A DNA stretch of 64,000 nucleotides from Pseudomaricurvus alcaniphilus. GTDB taxonomy: Bacteria > Pseudomonadota > Gammaproteobacteria > Pseudomonadales > Cellvibrionaceae. The stretch is taken from assembly GCF_011440395.1 (NCBI RefSeq), contig NZ_JAAOIX010000001.1, positions 62,001-126,000 on the forward strand, written 5' to 3'. Below, piece after piece: positions 1 through 9,555 of the stretch (the stretch's first letter is position 1; every line of letters begins with the position of its first letter). The notes beneath the pieces were generated by a model. It was not told the DNA's origin. It worked only from the letters and a program-made list of their open reading frames with translations, and did not search any database. The translations under genes were made by a program, and so were the position numbers.

Positions 1-118
1 CCACTTCAGAGCCTTTTTCAACCACACAGACGCTGATCTCTTCGTTTAACTGGCGGATGCGACATGCGGCGGCAAGACCTGACGGCCCCGCACCGACTAT
101 GACGACATCGTACTCCAT
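1..118 (-). CDS. Electron transfer flavoprotein-ubiquinone oxidoreductase, N-terminal fragment
   Basis: Only the first 39 codons lie in the window; the gene runs off the left edge. The protein opens with MEYDVVIVGAGPSGLAAA, a GxGxxG dinucleotide-binding motif at residues 8-13, followed by the CVVEKGSEV stretch typical of ETF-QO. ETF-QO is a membrane-attached FAD and 4Fe-4S enzyme that passes electrons from reduced ETF to ubiquinone. The gene is divergent from etfB and etfA, which encode its soluble electron donor, and that context strongly supports the call. The iron-sulfur domain is outside the window and cannot be checked. Confidence 0.85.
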   Translation of the reverse strand, partial: MEYDVVIVGAGPSGLAAACRIRQLNEEISVCVVEKGSEV

Positions 119-591
119 CGATTCTCTTTCCACAGACTTCACTCCCGGTCGTTTATAAATTTTGTTGCTGAATGGACGCCTGGGCACCTCTCGGGCCTGC
201 ACAAACTGCGCCAGCAGCTATTGTAAGCCGATAATTATATAGCCCGGCGCAGCTCAGACCAATGGCGAATTAATGCTATCTCAAGAAATATGCTTGCTTA
301 CTACCTGTTTTTTTGTCGGCGCTGTGAATGCGGCCTAATCTGTGTATTAAGGCTGTCATTTCGGACGTTGCCTTTTGTGGCGAGGGTGTGCTAGAGCCCA
401 GTAATAATGGGCTATAGAGCGCTTTGGGGCTTGATTTTAGGGGGTGGAAGGGTCAGTATATTCGCCGCTCATAAAGACCGATTGTGCTCTGATTTGCAGA
501 GCCAGGTCAGGCTTCCGAGCCATGGAAACACTGGTGTACGCTCCAGGTTGTTGCCAGGTTCTAACCCTCAACTAAAGCGAATGGGATATCC
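119..591. promoter_or_regulatory. Divergent promoter region between ETF-QO and etfBA
   Basis: This 473-bp non-coding stretch separates two divergently transcribed parts of one electron-transfer module, so it must hold promoters for both. A small hairpin (GAGCCCA / TGGGCT) lies near 392-410. No operator was recognised. A 62-codon ORF here has no similarity I recognise and is treated as spurious. Confidence 0.5.
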
Positions 592-1341
592 ATGAAGATT
601 CTTGTTGCAGTGAAACGCGTTGTTGACTACAACGTAAAAGTCCGTCCCAAGTCTGACGGTACTGACGTTGACATAGCGAATGCCAAAATGTCAATAAACC
701 CTTTTTGTGAAATTGCCGTTGAAGAGGCAGTGCGCCTGAAAGAGAAAGGCGTGGCCACTGAGATCGTGGCAGTTTCTATGGGGCCAAAGCAATGCCAGGA
801 GCAGATAAGAACCGCCATGGCGCTGGGAGCCGATCGCGGCATCCTGGTAGAAACCGACACTGCACTCGAACCCCTGGCTGTCGCCAAGTGCCTGAAAGCA
901 ATCGTTGATAAAGAAGCTCCCGATTTGATCATTCTCGGCAAGCAGTCTATCGATGGTGACAACAACCAGACTGGCCAGATGCTGGCTGCACTGGCAGGCC
1001 TGCCCCAGGGCACATTTGCCTCCGAAGTAGTCGTCGCCGACGGCAAAGCCAAGGTGACTCGCGAAGTTGACGGCGGCCTACAGACTGTTGACCTGACCCT
1101 GCCGGCCATCGTTACTACCGACCTGCGCCTGAACGAGCCGCGTTACGCTTCCCTGCCAAACATCATGAAAGCCAAGAAGAAGCCGCTGGATATCACCAAC
1201 CCGGCTGATCTGGGTGTCGATGCAGCGCCACGCGTCAAGACCTTGAAAGTCGAGCCACCGGCAGAGCGTAAGGCCGGCATCAAAGTGGCTGATATCGATG
1301 CCCTGGTAGACAAACTGAAGAACGAGGCGAAGGTAATATAA
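592..1341 (+). CDS. etfB: Electron transfer flavoprotein subunit beta
   Basis: A 249-residue protein of normal family length beginning [18 protein letters not shown], the classic EtfB start. EtfB forms a heterodimer with EtfA that carries FAD and AMP and accepts electrons from acyl-CoA and other dehydrogenases. The AMP-binding region ([17 protein letters not shown], about residues 117-133) and the conserved [18 protein letters not shown] recognition-loop region are both present. Its stop codon overlaps the etfA start (TAATG), so the two are translationally coupled. The partner oxidoreductase is divergent upstream. Confidence 0.97.
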   Translation: MKILVAVKRVVDYNVKVRPKSDGTDVDIANAKMSINPFCEIAVEEAVRLKEKGVATEIVAVSMGPKQCQEQIRTAMALGADRGILVETDTALEPLAVAKCLKAIVDKEAPDLIILGKQSIDGDNNQTGQMLAALAGLPQGTFASEVVVADGKAKVTREVDGGLQTVDLTLPAIVTTDLRLNEPRYASLPNIMKAKKKPLDITNPADLGVDAAPRVKTLKVEPPAERKAGIKVADIDALVDKLKNEAKVI

Positions 1342-2270
1342 TGAGTATTCTAGTTATTGCGGAACACGACAATGCCAGCCTGAAGGGCGCTACCCTTAAT
1401 GTCGTAGCGGCAGCCAAGGCTATTGGTGGCGACATCACCATTCTGGTGGCTGGTGCAGATTGCGGCGGTGCCGCCGAAGCGGCTGCCAAAGTGGACGGTG
1501 TCAGCAAGGTGCTGGTGGCTGACAACGCCGCCTACGGCCATCAGTTGGCTGAGAACGTGGCCCTGCTGGTTGCAGAAATTGGCAAGAATTACACCCATAT
1601 CCTGGCACCATCCACTTCCAACGGTAAAAACATTGCCCCCCGTGCTGCAGCACTGCTGGACAGCCAGGCCATCTCTGACATCAGCAGCGTCGAAAGTGCT
1701 GACACCTTCAAGCGTCCTGTTTACGCCGGCAACGTGATTGCAACCGTTCAGAGTTCCGACGCCATCAAGGTTCTCACTGTACGCGGCACTGCATTTGATG
1801 CAGTTGCGGCAGAAGGTGGCTCGGCAACTATCGAGCCGCTGGGCACTGCTACCGACGCCGGCGTTTCTACCTTTGTTGGCGAAGAACTGGCGAAAAGTGA
1901 CCGTCCTGAGCTGACTGCAGCGAAAATCGTTGTATCCGGTGGTCGCGGCATGCAGAATGGCGAAAATTTTGAGATGCTCTACAAAGTGGCCGACAAGCTG
2001 GGTGCTGCTGTTGGTGCATCCCGTGCCGCGGTTGATGCCGGTTTCGTTCCCAACGATATGCAAGTGGGTCAAACCGGTAAAATTGTTGCCCCGGATCTGT
2101 ACATTGCGGTTGGTATATCCGGTGCCATCCAGCATTTGGCGGGCATGAAAGACAGTAAAGTCATTGTTGCCATCAACAAAGACGAAGAGGCTCCGATCTT
2201 CCAGGTGGCCGATTACGGTTTGGTCGCGGATCTGTTCAGCGCCGTCCCGGAACTTGAAAGCAAGCTGTAA
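1341..2270 (+). CDS. etfA: Electron transfer flavoprotein subunit alpha
   Basis: A 309-residue EtfA of expected length. The C-terminal FAD-binding domain is intact, with the [11 protein letters not shown] motif near residue 200, SRAAVDAGF after it, and the [19 protein letters not shown] signature around residues 238-256. It binds the FAD cofactor in the ETF heterodimer and delivers electrons to ETF-ubiquinone oxidoreductase at the membrane. It starts inside the etfB stop codon and is followed by a strong hairpin terminator, so etfBA looks like a two-gene transcription unit. Confidence 0.97.
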   Translation: MSILVIAEHDNASLKGATLNVVAAAKAIGGDITILVAGADCGGAAEAAAKVDGVSKVLVADNAAYGHQLAENVALLVAEIGKNYTHILAPSTSNGKNIAPRAAALLDSQAISDISSVESADTFKRPVYAGNVIATVQSSDAIKVLTVRGTAFDAVAAEGGSATIEPLGTATDAGVSTFVGEELAKSDRPELTAAKIVVSGGRGMQNGENFEMLYKVADKLGAAVGASRAAVDAGFVPNDMQVGQTGKIVAPDLYIAVGISGAIQHLAGMKDSKVIVAINKDEEAPIFQVADYGLVADLFSAVPELESKL

Positions 2271-2304
2271 TCCGTCTATCGGAGCAACCTTTTCAAGTAC
2301 AATA

Positions 2305-2337
2305 AAAAGACCGGCAACTTGCCGGTCTTTTTGTTTT
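2305..2337 (+). terminator. Rho-independent terminator after etfA
   Basis: A perfect 11-bp stem (AAAAGACCGGC / GCCGGTCTTTT) with a five-base loop is followed by a T-rich tract, 35 bp after the etfA stop. The A-rich left side could also allow use in the other direction. Confidence 0.9.
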
Positions 2338-2393
2338 TCCAGTACTCTTGGTACTATTCATTCACCATCGGCAGCGGGTAGCAGAGCTGAAAA

Positions 2394-2594
2394 ATGGATA
2401 TAGAAGTCTTTGAAAAGTGGTCCCTAGTCATTGGGGTCGGCGGCCTGATCGCCTTTATGACGTTTATTATGTGGGACCTGGCCAAGCAGTCGAAAGCGGG
2501 GCGCTTTGGCACATTTATCCTGTTTGTTGCCCTCGGGCTGGGGTTGCTGGGTTTCATCATCAAAACCGTGCTGGTGGAAGTTGTTGACAAATAA
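2394..2594 (+). CDS. Small DUF2788-like membrane protein
   Basis: A 66-residue protein with two hydrophobic segments (about residues 10-28 and 40-60) flanking a conserved-looking WDLAKQSKAGRFGT loop. This arrangement resembles the small inner-membrane family DUF2788 found in gammaproteobacteria. Function is unknown. It lies just after the etfBA terminator and on the same strand, but whether it belongs functionally with ETF is not shown by the sequence. Confidence 0.7.
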   Translation: MDIEVFEKWSLVIGVGGLIAFMTFIMWDLAKQSKAGRFGTFILFVALGLGLLGFIIKTVLVEVVDK

Positions 2595-2738
2595 CCTCAA
2601 AAAGCTTCGCTAGCACTTTGTTTTTCTAATACTTTATTTGCTTTTTCGAGCCACTGCGCCGCACCTCACACGGCAGCGCGCCTGGCGTTATCGCACTCTT
2701 GATTGGCCATTGGCCAGGAATCATCAACAGGTAAACGA

Positions 2739-4265
2739 ATGCTGTTCAAGCCAGAGAGCAAGGTACAAAAAGACCGTGTCATTATGCGGGAAACCGATAC
2801 CCGCATGGCGAAATACAGCCGCCGCGGCCTGATCGTAAACTTCCTCGCTTACTTGCTTTGCTTTTCCCTGGGGGATATTCACATTGTCGCCCCCACCACT
2901 GCGGTAGTCCTCACCGCCGGGCTCATTATTACCCTGCTGATCCGCGCCTATATCCTGATTCGCTTTGAAACCATTTATTCCCGCGGCCCGTCCCGCTGGC
3001 GCAGCCTGTTTTTTATTGTCACCCTGATCGGGGCCGCCTGGTGGAGCGCTATTCTCGTCACCCTGACCCTGGTGTTGGGCATGGTTAGCGAGACGCCGAT
3101 TCTCTGGCTCTACACCGTTATTTTCTTCTCCACCACCATCCAGGTCACGGCGCCATTTCGCGAATTCAGCCGTATCTACCTCGCGGTAGCGTTGTTTCCG
3201 CCAGCCCTGGCAGCCTTTTACAGCGGGGGCTTCGACGGTTATATGTACGGCCTGATGATGGTGGTATTTATTCTCTCGCTGGACCACCAGGCGGAAATGC
3301 TGAGCACCACTCACTGGCAGCGCCTGGCCAGTAACCTGGAGCTGAAACAAAAGGCGCGCGCGCTCCAGATCGAACAAAACAAGATCAATGCCTCGGTTGA
3401 GCTAAACACCCAGTTTCTCAAAAGCCTGTGGCGGGAGCTGGAACAAACCTGGCAGGTTTTAAGTGATAAAGTGCCGCGCGAGCAAGTGCCTGACGAGAGG
3501 GCGCCAGGAGAAGGCCCGGCAGAAACCGACAGCGGTCGTCCTGATGGTGCACAGCTGCTCTCTACGACAGAGTCGACAACGGAGGCAGAGACAACAGAGG
3601 CAGAGGTAAACGAGGCAGAGGTGGGGGCCACAGCCTCCACAGCAGAAGTTGCTGCGGCCCTGGAAACGCAAAAACTGTTACTGCGCAATCTCGATATGTT
3701 CACCCACATCAATACCCACCAGGTGGATACTGAGGTGGTGGTGTTTCCGCTGCGAGCGTCCCTGGAGCGCTGGGTCGACGAATTCCAGCCCGACGCCTAC
3801 GAACACGACATAGAGCTCAACTACCGCATTTACCCCGAGTGTCCGGAGGCGGTGAAAGGTGACCCCAAGCTGATCGCGCGGATTTTCGCCAACTTACTCG
3901 GCAATGCCATTAAGTATTCGGGCAAGGGAGAGATCTTTATCGACTTTGATTTTCGCGTTTGCAACGACGACATTGGCCAACTGGAAATTACCATTGTCGA
4001 CCGCTGCGCGAAAGCCGGTGTCGAGGGCACAGTTGATCTGGATAAAGTTTTGTCGGCTACGCGCTTTAGCGGTTTGTGGTTTCCCATCTGCAAATCCCTG
4101 GCGGAATTCCTCGGCGGCACCATTGAGGCCAACTACGACAAGGAAAACTACAAAGAGATGCGTTACATGTTTCGCCTCCCAGTGACCCTGGTCAGCAGCG
4201 AAGAAGAGCCTGCCACCGATGCGACAACGGCAGAGCCGTCACAGAAAAACCTGCAGGACAGCTAA
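2739..4265 (+). CDS. Membrane histidine-kinase-like protein with degenerate ATPase domain
   Basis: A 508-residue protein with about six membrane segments (residues 31-180), a predicted coiled coil around 185-230, a low-complexity Thr/Glu linker near 275-294, and a C-terminal HATPase_c-like domain. The N box is clear (NLLGNAIKYS, about residues 385-394). The usual DxGxG G1 box is replaced by DRCAKAG, and no convincing phospho-acceptor H box is seen, so it may be a pseudokinase or sensor scaffold. ATG 2739 follows a CAGG-type ribosome site; an upstream TTG at 2703 is in frame but less likely. The linker contains 15-bp tandem repeats. No response regulator gene is adjacent. Confidence 0.75.
   Translation: MLFKPESKVQKDRVIMRETDTRMAKYSRRGLIVNFLAYLLCFSLGDIHIVAPTTAVVLTAGLIITLLIRAYILIRFETIYSRGPSRWRSLFFIVTLIGAAWWSAILVTLTLVLGMVSETPILWLYTVIFFSTTIQVTAPFREFSRIYLAVALFPPALAAFYSGGFDGYMYGLMMVVFILSLDHQAEMLSTTHWQRLASNLELKQKARALQIEQNKINASVELNTQFLKSLWRELEQTWQVLSDKVPREQVPDERAPGEGPAETDSGRPDGAQLLSTTESTTEAETTEAEVNEAEVGATASTAEVAAALETQKLLLRNLDMFTHINTHQVDTEVVVFPLRASLERWVDEFQPDAYEHDIELNYRIYPECPEAVKGDPKLIARIFANLLGNAIKYSGKGEIFIDFDFRVCNDDIGQLEITIVDRCAKAGVEGTVDLDKVLSATRFSGLWFPICKSLAEFLGGTIEANYDKENYKEMRYMFRLPVTLVSSEEEPATDATTAEPSQKNLQDS
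3561..3620 (+). repeat. 15-bp tandem repeat in kinase linker
   Basis: Three clear units at 3576-3590, 3591-3605 and 3606-3620 end in GAGGCAGAG, preceded by a diverged unit at 3561-3575. They encode TTEAE, TTEAE and VNEAE in frame, extending a flexible acidic linker between the membrane part and the ATPase domain. Confidence 0.8.
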
Positions 4266-4286
4266 CAGCTATCCTGCTGCCCGGCG

Positions 4287-5099
4287 CTAGACAAACTCGC
4301 TCCACACCGGCGCGTGATCCGATGGCTTGTCCATGCCGCGGATGGCATAGTCTGCCCCGGCATCGCTGCAGCGAGATTGCAGGCAGGGCGTCGCCATGAT
4401 CAGGTCGATGCGCAGCCCCCTTTTCGGCTCGCGCTCAAAGCCTTTGCTGCGATAATCAAACCAGCTAAAGGTCTGGGCTTCATCGGGGTAAATCTCGCGA
4501 AAACTGTCCGTCAGACCCCATTCCTGCAAGCGCGCCAGCCACTGGCGCTCCTCTGGCTGGAAGCTGCATTTACCGGTTTTTAACCAGCGTTTGCGGTTGT
4601 CTTCGCCGATACCGATATCCAGGTCGGTGGGTGAAATATTCATATCACCCATCACGATCAACTGCTGCTGCGGCGAACAGTTGCGCTCGAGGTACTGGTT
4701 CAATGACGCGTAAAATGCGCGTTTATTGGGAAACTTGACCGGGTGTTCGATGTTTTCACCCTGGGGAAAGTAGCCATTGATGACGGTGATCTCGCCGCCC
4801 AGCGGCGAGGTAAAGCAGCCGGCAATAAAGCGCTTCTGCGCCTCTTCTCCATCCCCGGGAAAACCCTTGTCGATGCTCAGCGGCGCCTGCCTGGAGAGCA
4901 GGGCCACCCCGTAGTGGGTCTTCTGGCCAGTGAAGTTGGCGTGGTATCCCAGCGCCTGGATTTCTTCGAGCGGAAAGTCGTCGTCCTGGACCTTGGTTTC
5001 CTGCAGGCCGATAAATTCCGGAGAGTACTTGTCGATAACTGCGCGCAACTGATGCATGCGCATGCGAATACTGTTGACGTTGAAGGAGACAACCCTCAT
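4287..5099 (-). CDS. xthA: Exodeoxyribonuclease III
   Basis: A 270-residue EEP-superfamily nuclease. XthA removes 3' blocking groups, acts as the major AP endonuclease in base-excision repair and degrades one strand of duplex DNA 3' to 5'. The diagnostic motifs are present: [12 protein letters not shown] at the start, [20 protein letters not shown], and SDHAPVW at the C-terminus. I chose the start at 5099, where the family's MRVVSFN begins and AAAGAG precedes the ATG; the longer frame to 5186 adds 29 unrelated residues. It converges with the kinase-like gene. Confidence 0.95.
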   Translation of the reverse strand: MRVVSFNVNSIRMRMHQLRAVIDKYSPEFIGLQETKVQDDDFPLEEIQALGYHANFTGQKTHYGVALLSRQAPLSIDKGFPGDGEEAQKRFIAGCFTSPLGGEITVINGYFPQGENIEHPVKFPNKRAFYASLNQYLERNCSPQQQLIVMGDMNISPTDLDIGIGEDNRKRWLKTGKCSFQPEERQWLARLQEWGLTDSFREIYPDEAQTFSWFDYRSKGFEREPKRGLRIDLIMATPCLQSRCSDAGADYAIRGMDKPSDHAPVWSEFV

Positions 5100-5175
5100 A
5101 GATAAAACTCTTTTTGCTGAATAGTGAGTCTCCCGCAGATGGGAGAGCAGATTGAAATAAACGGGATTAATTGCA

Positions 5176-5201
5176 GCATCCCCCACGGGCGCGGGGGATG
5201 C
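5176..5201 (-). terminator. Possible hairpin terminator downstream of prc
   Basis: A 9-bp perfect stem (GCATCCCCC / GGGGGATGC) lies 19 bp past the prc stop codon, between prc and xthA on the same strand. It lacks a strong T tract, so termination is only a possibility. Confidence 0.45.
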
Positions 5202-5219
5202 AGCAAACAGTCAGTGCGA

Positions 5220-7340
5220 CTAGAAGTTGGCCACTTTGTTGGGGCTCTGCTTGGGCAGCAAGTTGATCAAGTCAATCAGGATATAACCGGCTTCGGCCAG
5301 GTAGGTATCGTTGTCAGTGTTCAGCTCGTTGCTGGCAGTCGCCGCATCCACCCGCGCCTGATTTTCCTGGGCGCTGTCCTTTTCCCACTCTTCCACGGAG
5401 GCATAGGGCTCTTGCCCCTTGGCCTGGCGGCGCTCATTTTCAAAGGTCAATGAAAGCGTTTTGAGGTCTTTCTGCTCCTGCAGTCGGACCGCTTCATTCA
5501 GGGACAATTGCTTTTTCAGTTTGCGCTGTTGCAGTTGCTCGACCTGGCGCCCGAGGTAGATAAAGTCAGGATCCTTGGCCTTGCGCTGCAGGTGCTTCTG
5601 CTTGATCTGGTCGAGAATGGGGTCAAAGTTGTAGTACAGCTCGTGGGGCACGGCGTGAATCTGGTCCCAGGGCAGGGCGGTATCGTAGGAGCTTTCACCA
5701 ACTTCGGCGGAATCGATCAGGAAGGGGAACTCAACGTCCGGAATCACCCCGCGGTGCTGGGTACTTTCACCAGACACCCGGTAAAACTTGGACTCGGTTA
5801 TTTTTAACTGGCCGGTGTGAACCGGGGTCAGCGACTGTACCGTGCCCTTGCCAAATGACTGGCTGCCGACAATCAGGCCGCGGTGGTAGTCCTGGATGGC
5901 GCCGGCAAAAATCTCCGAGGCCGAGGCGCTCAAACGGTTAGTCAGCACCACCATGGGGCCGCGGTACATGGCGCGGCGGCGAGAGCGGTAGTGGCGTGAA
6001 ATGGTCTGGCTGGTTTGGCGAATCTGCACCACCGGCCCCTGATCGATAAACAGGTCGGTAAGGGTGGTCGCCTCAGGCAGGGAGCCGCCGCCGTTATTAC
6101 GCAGGTCGACGATCAGTCCGTCGATATCCTCCAGGGACAGCTCCTTGAGCAGCTTCATTACATCCCGGGTGGCACTTTTAAAATCCGGGTCGCGGCGCCG
6201 GTAGGCGTCGTAATCAATATAGAAGGCCGGCAGGTTGATAACGCCCAGCTTGTAAACTGACTCGCCGTCGCTCAATTCGATAATACCTTTTTTGGCGGCT
6301 TGCTCCTCCAGTTTGACCTTGGCGCGGCTGATGCTGATCTCCTTGCGCACGCTCTCATCGGCGGCTCCCGCCGGAATCACGCTTAGGCGCACGATGGTGT
6401 CTTTGGGGCCGCGAATCAGCTTGACCACGTCGTCCAGGCGCCAGCCAACCACGTCCACCATTTCACCGTCCTTACCCTGGCCTACCGCCACAATGCGATC
6501 CGCCGGTTGCAGTTCACCCTGCTTGGCAGCCGGACCTGCAGTGACCAGACGCACCACCTTGGTAAATTCATCTTCGCCCTGCAGCACCGCACCGATGCCC
6601 TCAAGTGACAATGACATGGAAATATTGAAGTTTTCTTCCGTGCGCGGTGACAGATAGTTGGTGTGGGGATCGTAGAGCAAGGTGAGGGCGTTAATCAGGC
6701 TCTCAAACACATCGTCGGCGTCCTGCTGCTCTAAACGGGTAAGCTGGGCCTGGTAGCGCTTGAGCAAAACCTCCTTGGCTTCCTCCACGGTTTTACCGCT
6801 CAATTTCAGGCTCAGGATGCTCGACTTGACCCGCTTGCGCCACCAGTCGCGCGCCTCGGCGTCACTCTCAGCCCAGACCATGTCGTCTTCATCCAGGGGA
6901 ATGTACTCATCCACGGTGAAGTCGAAATCAAAGCCGTCTTCCTTTTTAAGATTGTCGATCACCCAATCCAGACGGTCATTTGCGCGGCTGTAAAAAGTGA
7001 CAAAAATATCGTAGCCAGGATTGAGGTCACCCTTGTTAAGGGCGTCGTCCATTTTGGTGGCATACTCTTTTCGGAAGCGTTTGATATCAGCGTGCAGGAA
7101 GAAGGCCTTGACCGGATCGAGGCTGTCGATGTAGTGATCCAGCATTTCGGCTGACAACTCGTCGTTAAACGGCTGGTTGCGGTAGTGGCGGCTGGACAGC
7201 TTGCTGATGATATCAACCGCTGTTTTTGACTGGTCGGCGCTAAAATTAAAATCAACTGTCTTGGCCAGGCCGGCAGTAGAAAAGAGTGTGATACTGACCA
7301 GTGACAGGGCAAAAAGCAGACTTTGAAACAGTTTGGACAT
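5220..7340 (-). CDS. prc: Tail-specific periplasmic protease Prc (S41A)
   Basis: A 706-residue carboxy-terminal processing protease. An N-terminal signal peptide (MSKLFQSLLFALSLVS, ending near LAKTV) exports it to the periplasm. A PDZ domain follows the FNISMSLSLEGIGAVLQ stretch, then the S41 protease domain with the Ser of SASASEIFAG (about residue 474) and the Lys of SFGKGTVQ (about residue 498) forming the catalytic dyad. A long C-terminal helical domain follows, as in E. coli Prc. Family members trim or degrade periplasmic proteins such as peptidoglycan hydrolases and the precursor of penicillin-binding protein 3. Start 7340 puts the signal peptide at the N-terminus; a TTG-type start at 7361 is the alternative. 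Confidence 0.96.
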   Translation of the reverse strand: MSKLFQSLLFALSLVSITLFSTAGLAKTVDFNFSADQSKTAVDIISKLSSRHYRNQPFNDELSAEMLDHYIDSLDPVKAFFLHADIKRFRKEYATKMDDALNKGDLNPGYDIFVTFYSRANDRLDWVIDNLKKEDGFDFDFTVDEYIPLDEDDMVWAESDAEARDWWRKRVKSSILSLKLSGKTVEEAKEVLLKRYQAQLTRLEQQDADDVFESLINALTLLYDPHTNYLSPRTEENFNISMSLSLEGIGAVLQGEDEFTKVVRLVTAGPAAKQGELQPADRIVAVGQGKDGEMVDVVGWRLDDVVKLIRGPKDTIVRLSVIPAGAADESVRKEISISRAKVKLEEQAAKKGIIELSDGESVYKLGVINLPAFYIDYDAYRRRDPDFKSATRDVMKLLKELSLEDIDGLIVDLRNNGGGSLPEATTLTDLFIDQGPVVQIRQTSQTISRHYRSRRRAMYRGPMVVLTNRLSASASEIFAGAIQDYHRGLIVGSQSFGKGTVQSLTPVHTGQLKITESKFYRVSGESTQHRGVIPDVEFPFLIDSAEVGESSYDTALPWDQIHAVPHELYYNFDPILDQIKQKHLQRKAKDPDFIYLGRQVEQLQQRKLKKQLSLNEAVRLQEQKDLKTLSLTFENERRQAKGQEPYASVEEWEKDSAQENQARVDAATASNELNTDNDTYLAEAGYILIDLINLLPKQSPNKVANF

Positions 7341-7827
7341 AAAGGGTCTCGCCAGGTGCAAAATTGCGGCTAAATTAACGGCTAACTAATGGGGCAACTA
7401 TATCACAGTGAGGCCTGTTTGTGCTGCCCAGCCCAGGATTCGAAAACGCAGCTAAAAGACTGTAAAAACAATAAATTAACGGAAGAATTTCGAGTGAACT
7501 ATATTTTCCGGTGGGCACATCGCCCTGCCGATTGGCAGCGCAGTTACCCCGCCAGATTTTTAGATGCTCTCCCGGTTGTTTGGTTCACCCTGCAAAGTAG
7601 CATTCGATAACGCGATTCCATCGCTTATCCCTGAGAGACTCCATGTCATAAATCCGCTGTAAACGGCGTGACTTCGAATAATATGACTCAATAGTCGTTT
7701 AATCGTAATTTATTAACTTAAATAGCCTTTAAAGGCATATAATTTTTGCCATGCCATGCTTTATGTGTCAAATTAGTCGTGTTAAAGCATAAACCCAGGT
7801 TAATACGACAAAGCTGGCATTTAATCT
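7341..7827. other. Intergenic region between prc and hipB
   Basis: This 487-bp stretch is AT-rich near the hipB end and contains the prc promoter and the hipBA promoter. Apart from the inverted repeat listed separately and a short GACT-CAAT-AGTC palindrome near 7686-7697, I see nothing definable. A 73-codon ORF at 7389-7610 looks random. Confidence 0.5.
7776..7809. promoter_or_regulatory. Candidate HipB operator (inverted repeat)
   Basis: Ten-base arms GTCGTGTTAA (7776-7785) and TTAATACGAC (7800-7809) match at 9 of 10 positions across a 14-base spacer, 18 bp before the hipB start. HipB proteins are known to repress their own operon by binding upstream inverted repeats, so this is a natural candidate. 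Binding is inferred. Confidence 0.5.
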
Positions 7828-8226
7828 ATGGTCAATTCCAGTGCCCTCAGCGCGGACTCATGCAAGCGATTGCTGGGCGAGCGCATTAAACAGGAGCGCA
7901 TCGCCCGCGACCTGACCCAACGACGGTGCGCCTTTGAAGCTGGTATTTCCCTGCGCACCCAGGTCAGGCTGGAAAAAGGCGAATCCGATTCACTCGCCGC
8001 ACTGATTCAGGTTCTGCAGGTATTAAAGCTGGAGGAGGGGCTATTGCGCTTGATTCCAGACCGAACCGACTCCCCCCTGGCCCGGAGCCAACCGCATAGC
8101 CCCCGCGGTAAACCCCGCCAGAGGGTGAGGACGTCCAGCGCTAAAGCAAAAGCCACCACCGCAACCAGTAACGGCAAGGGCTGGCGCGGCTTTAAGGACC
8201 CGGTCTCGTTCGGGGATGATGACTAG
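7828..8226 (+). CDS. hipB: HipB-type XRE antitoxin/repressor
   Basis: A 132-residue protein with an N-terminal XRE helix-turn-helix (about residues 13-65: LGERIKQERIARDLTQ, then FEAGISLRTQVRLEKG), followed by a basic, Ser/Thr/Ala-rich tail that looks disordered. It ends two bases before hipA starts, the standard antitoxin-then-toxin order. HipB normally neutralises HipA and represses the operon. The tail is longer and more basic than in E. coli HipB, so how it contacts HipA may differ. Confidence 0.85.
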   Translation: MVNSSALSADSCKRLLGERIKQERIARDLTQRRCAFEAGISLRTQVRLEKGESDSLAALIQVLQVLKLEEGLLRLIPDRTDSPLARSQPHSPRGKPRQRVRTSSAKAKATTATSNGKGWRGFKDPVSFGDDD

Positions 8227-8228
8227 CC

Positions 8229-9545
8229 ATGGCGCCCAGGATCGATACAGCGCAAGTCTGGCTCTGGGGCGTGATGATCGGTGCGGTCAGTTGGGATAAG
8301 CGCGGCTACAGCCTGTTTGAATACACCCCCGAGTTTTGTGACAGCGGCATTCAGCTGGCCCCCTTGACCATGCCTTTGGCCCGCACCATCTACCAGTTTC
8401 CCGACCTCAACCCCGCCACATATCGCGGCTTGCCCGGCCTGCTGGCCGACGCCTTGCCCGACAAATTCGGCAACGCGCTGATCGACCAGTGGCTGGTGCG
8501 CGAAGGGATCGATCGAGAGGAATTTACCCCGCTGGACCGGCTCTGCTACATCGGCAAGCGCGCCATGGGGGCACTGGAGTTCCACCCGGCAGTGCGCCGC
8601 CCGAGCCGCCTCGACCATCCCCTCGACCTGGCCGCCATGGTGGACCTGGTCAGCCGCATACTCAGCGCCCGTGGCGAACTGCGCGGCACCCTGGGCAGGG
8701 ATGAAACCGTGGACGAGGAAATCCTGCGCGACATCTTGCACGTGGGCGTCTCGGCGGCCGGGGCCCGGGCCAAGGCCGTCGTCGCCTACAACGAAAGCAG
8801 CGGCGAAGTGCGCTCCGGCCAGCTGGATTTAGCCCCCGGTTTCGAGCACTGGCTGCTGAAGTTCGACGGTGTGCGCAATAATCGCGACAAGGAACTGGCC
8901 GACAGCCAAGGCTACGGCCTGATGGAATACGCCTACTATCGCATGGCCACCGTCGCCGGCATCCAAATGAGCGAGTGCCGCCTGCTGCCGGAAAACGACC
9001 GCCATCACTTTATGACCCGGCGCTTCGACCGCACCGCCACGGGCAAGAAGCTGCACATGCAATCCCTCTGCGCCATGGCCCACTACGATTTCAATTTGCC
9101 CGGCGCCTACAGCGTCGAGCAGGCCATGCAGGTAAGCCGCGACCTCGGGCTGGGCATGAGCGCCATCGAGCAGTTGTATCGCCGCGCGCTGTTTAATATC
9201 GTCGCCCGCAACCAGGACGATCACGTCAAGAACATTGCGTTCTTGATGGATTCCAGCGGCCAGTGGCGCCTGGCGCCGGCCTTTGACCTGACCTTCGCCT
9301 ACAATCCAGAAGGCGCCTTTACCTCCCAGCACCAGATGACCCTGAACGGTAAACGCAAGGACTACCAGGTGGAGGATTTTATCGCCCTCGGCAAGCGCTT
9401 TAACTTACCTCGCCGGCAGGCCCTGGCCATACTCGAGGAGGTGGAGGCGGGGGTACGCTTGTGGCCCGCAGAAGCCGCGCAACTGGGCGTACCGGAAGAC
9501 CAGATCGAAGTGCGGCAACAATACCATCGTTTCTTTTTAACCTGA
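8229..9545 (+). CDS. hipA: HipA-family Ser/Thr kinase toxin
   Basis: A 438-residue HipA-fold kinase. HipA proteins phosphorylate a cellular target (glutamyl-tRNA synthetase in E. coli) and cause growth arrest and persistence. Visible features are the N-terminal HipA domain (GLPGLLADALPDKFGN, about residues 60-76), the glycine-rich VSAAGARAKAVVAYN region near 175-190, the catalytic ARNQDDHVKN loop near 324-333, and the metal-binding PAFDLTFAYNP segment. All key residues look intact, so it should be active. It is GC-rich like the core genome. The true target in this organism is unknown. Confidence 0.92.
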   Translation: MAPRIDTAQVWLWGVMIGAVSWDKRGYSLFEYTPEFCDSGIQLAPLTMPLARTIYQFPDLNPATYRGLPGLLADALPDKFGNALIDQWLVREGIDREEFTPLDRLCYIGKRAMGALEFHPAVRRPSRLDHPLDLAAMVDLVSRILSARGELRGTLGRDETVDEEILRDILHVGVSAAGARAKAVVAYNESSGEVRSGQLDLAPGFEHWLLKFDGVRNNRDKELADSQGYGLMEYAYYRMATVAGIQMSECRLLPENDRHHFMTRRFDRTATGKKLHMQSLCAMAHYDFNLPGAYSVEQAMQVSRDLGLGMSAIEQLYRRALFNIVARNQDDHVKNIAFLMDSSGQWRLAPAFDLTFAYNPEGAFTSQHQMTLNGKRKDYQVEDFIALGKRFNLPRRQALAILEEVEAGVRLWPAEAAQLGVPEDQIEVRQQYHRFFLT

Positions 9546-9555
9546 GCGGTACCCA

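Noticed and set aside
407-595. 62-codon ORF ahead of etfB
   Set aside because: No ribosome site, no recognisable family and it overlaps the etfB start; best read as leader sequence.
7389-7610. 73-codon ORF between prc and hipB
   Set aside because: Composition and codon pattern look random and no similarity was recognised.
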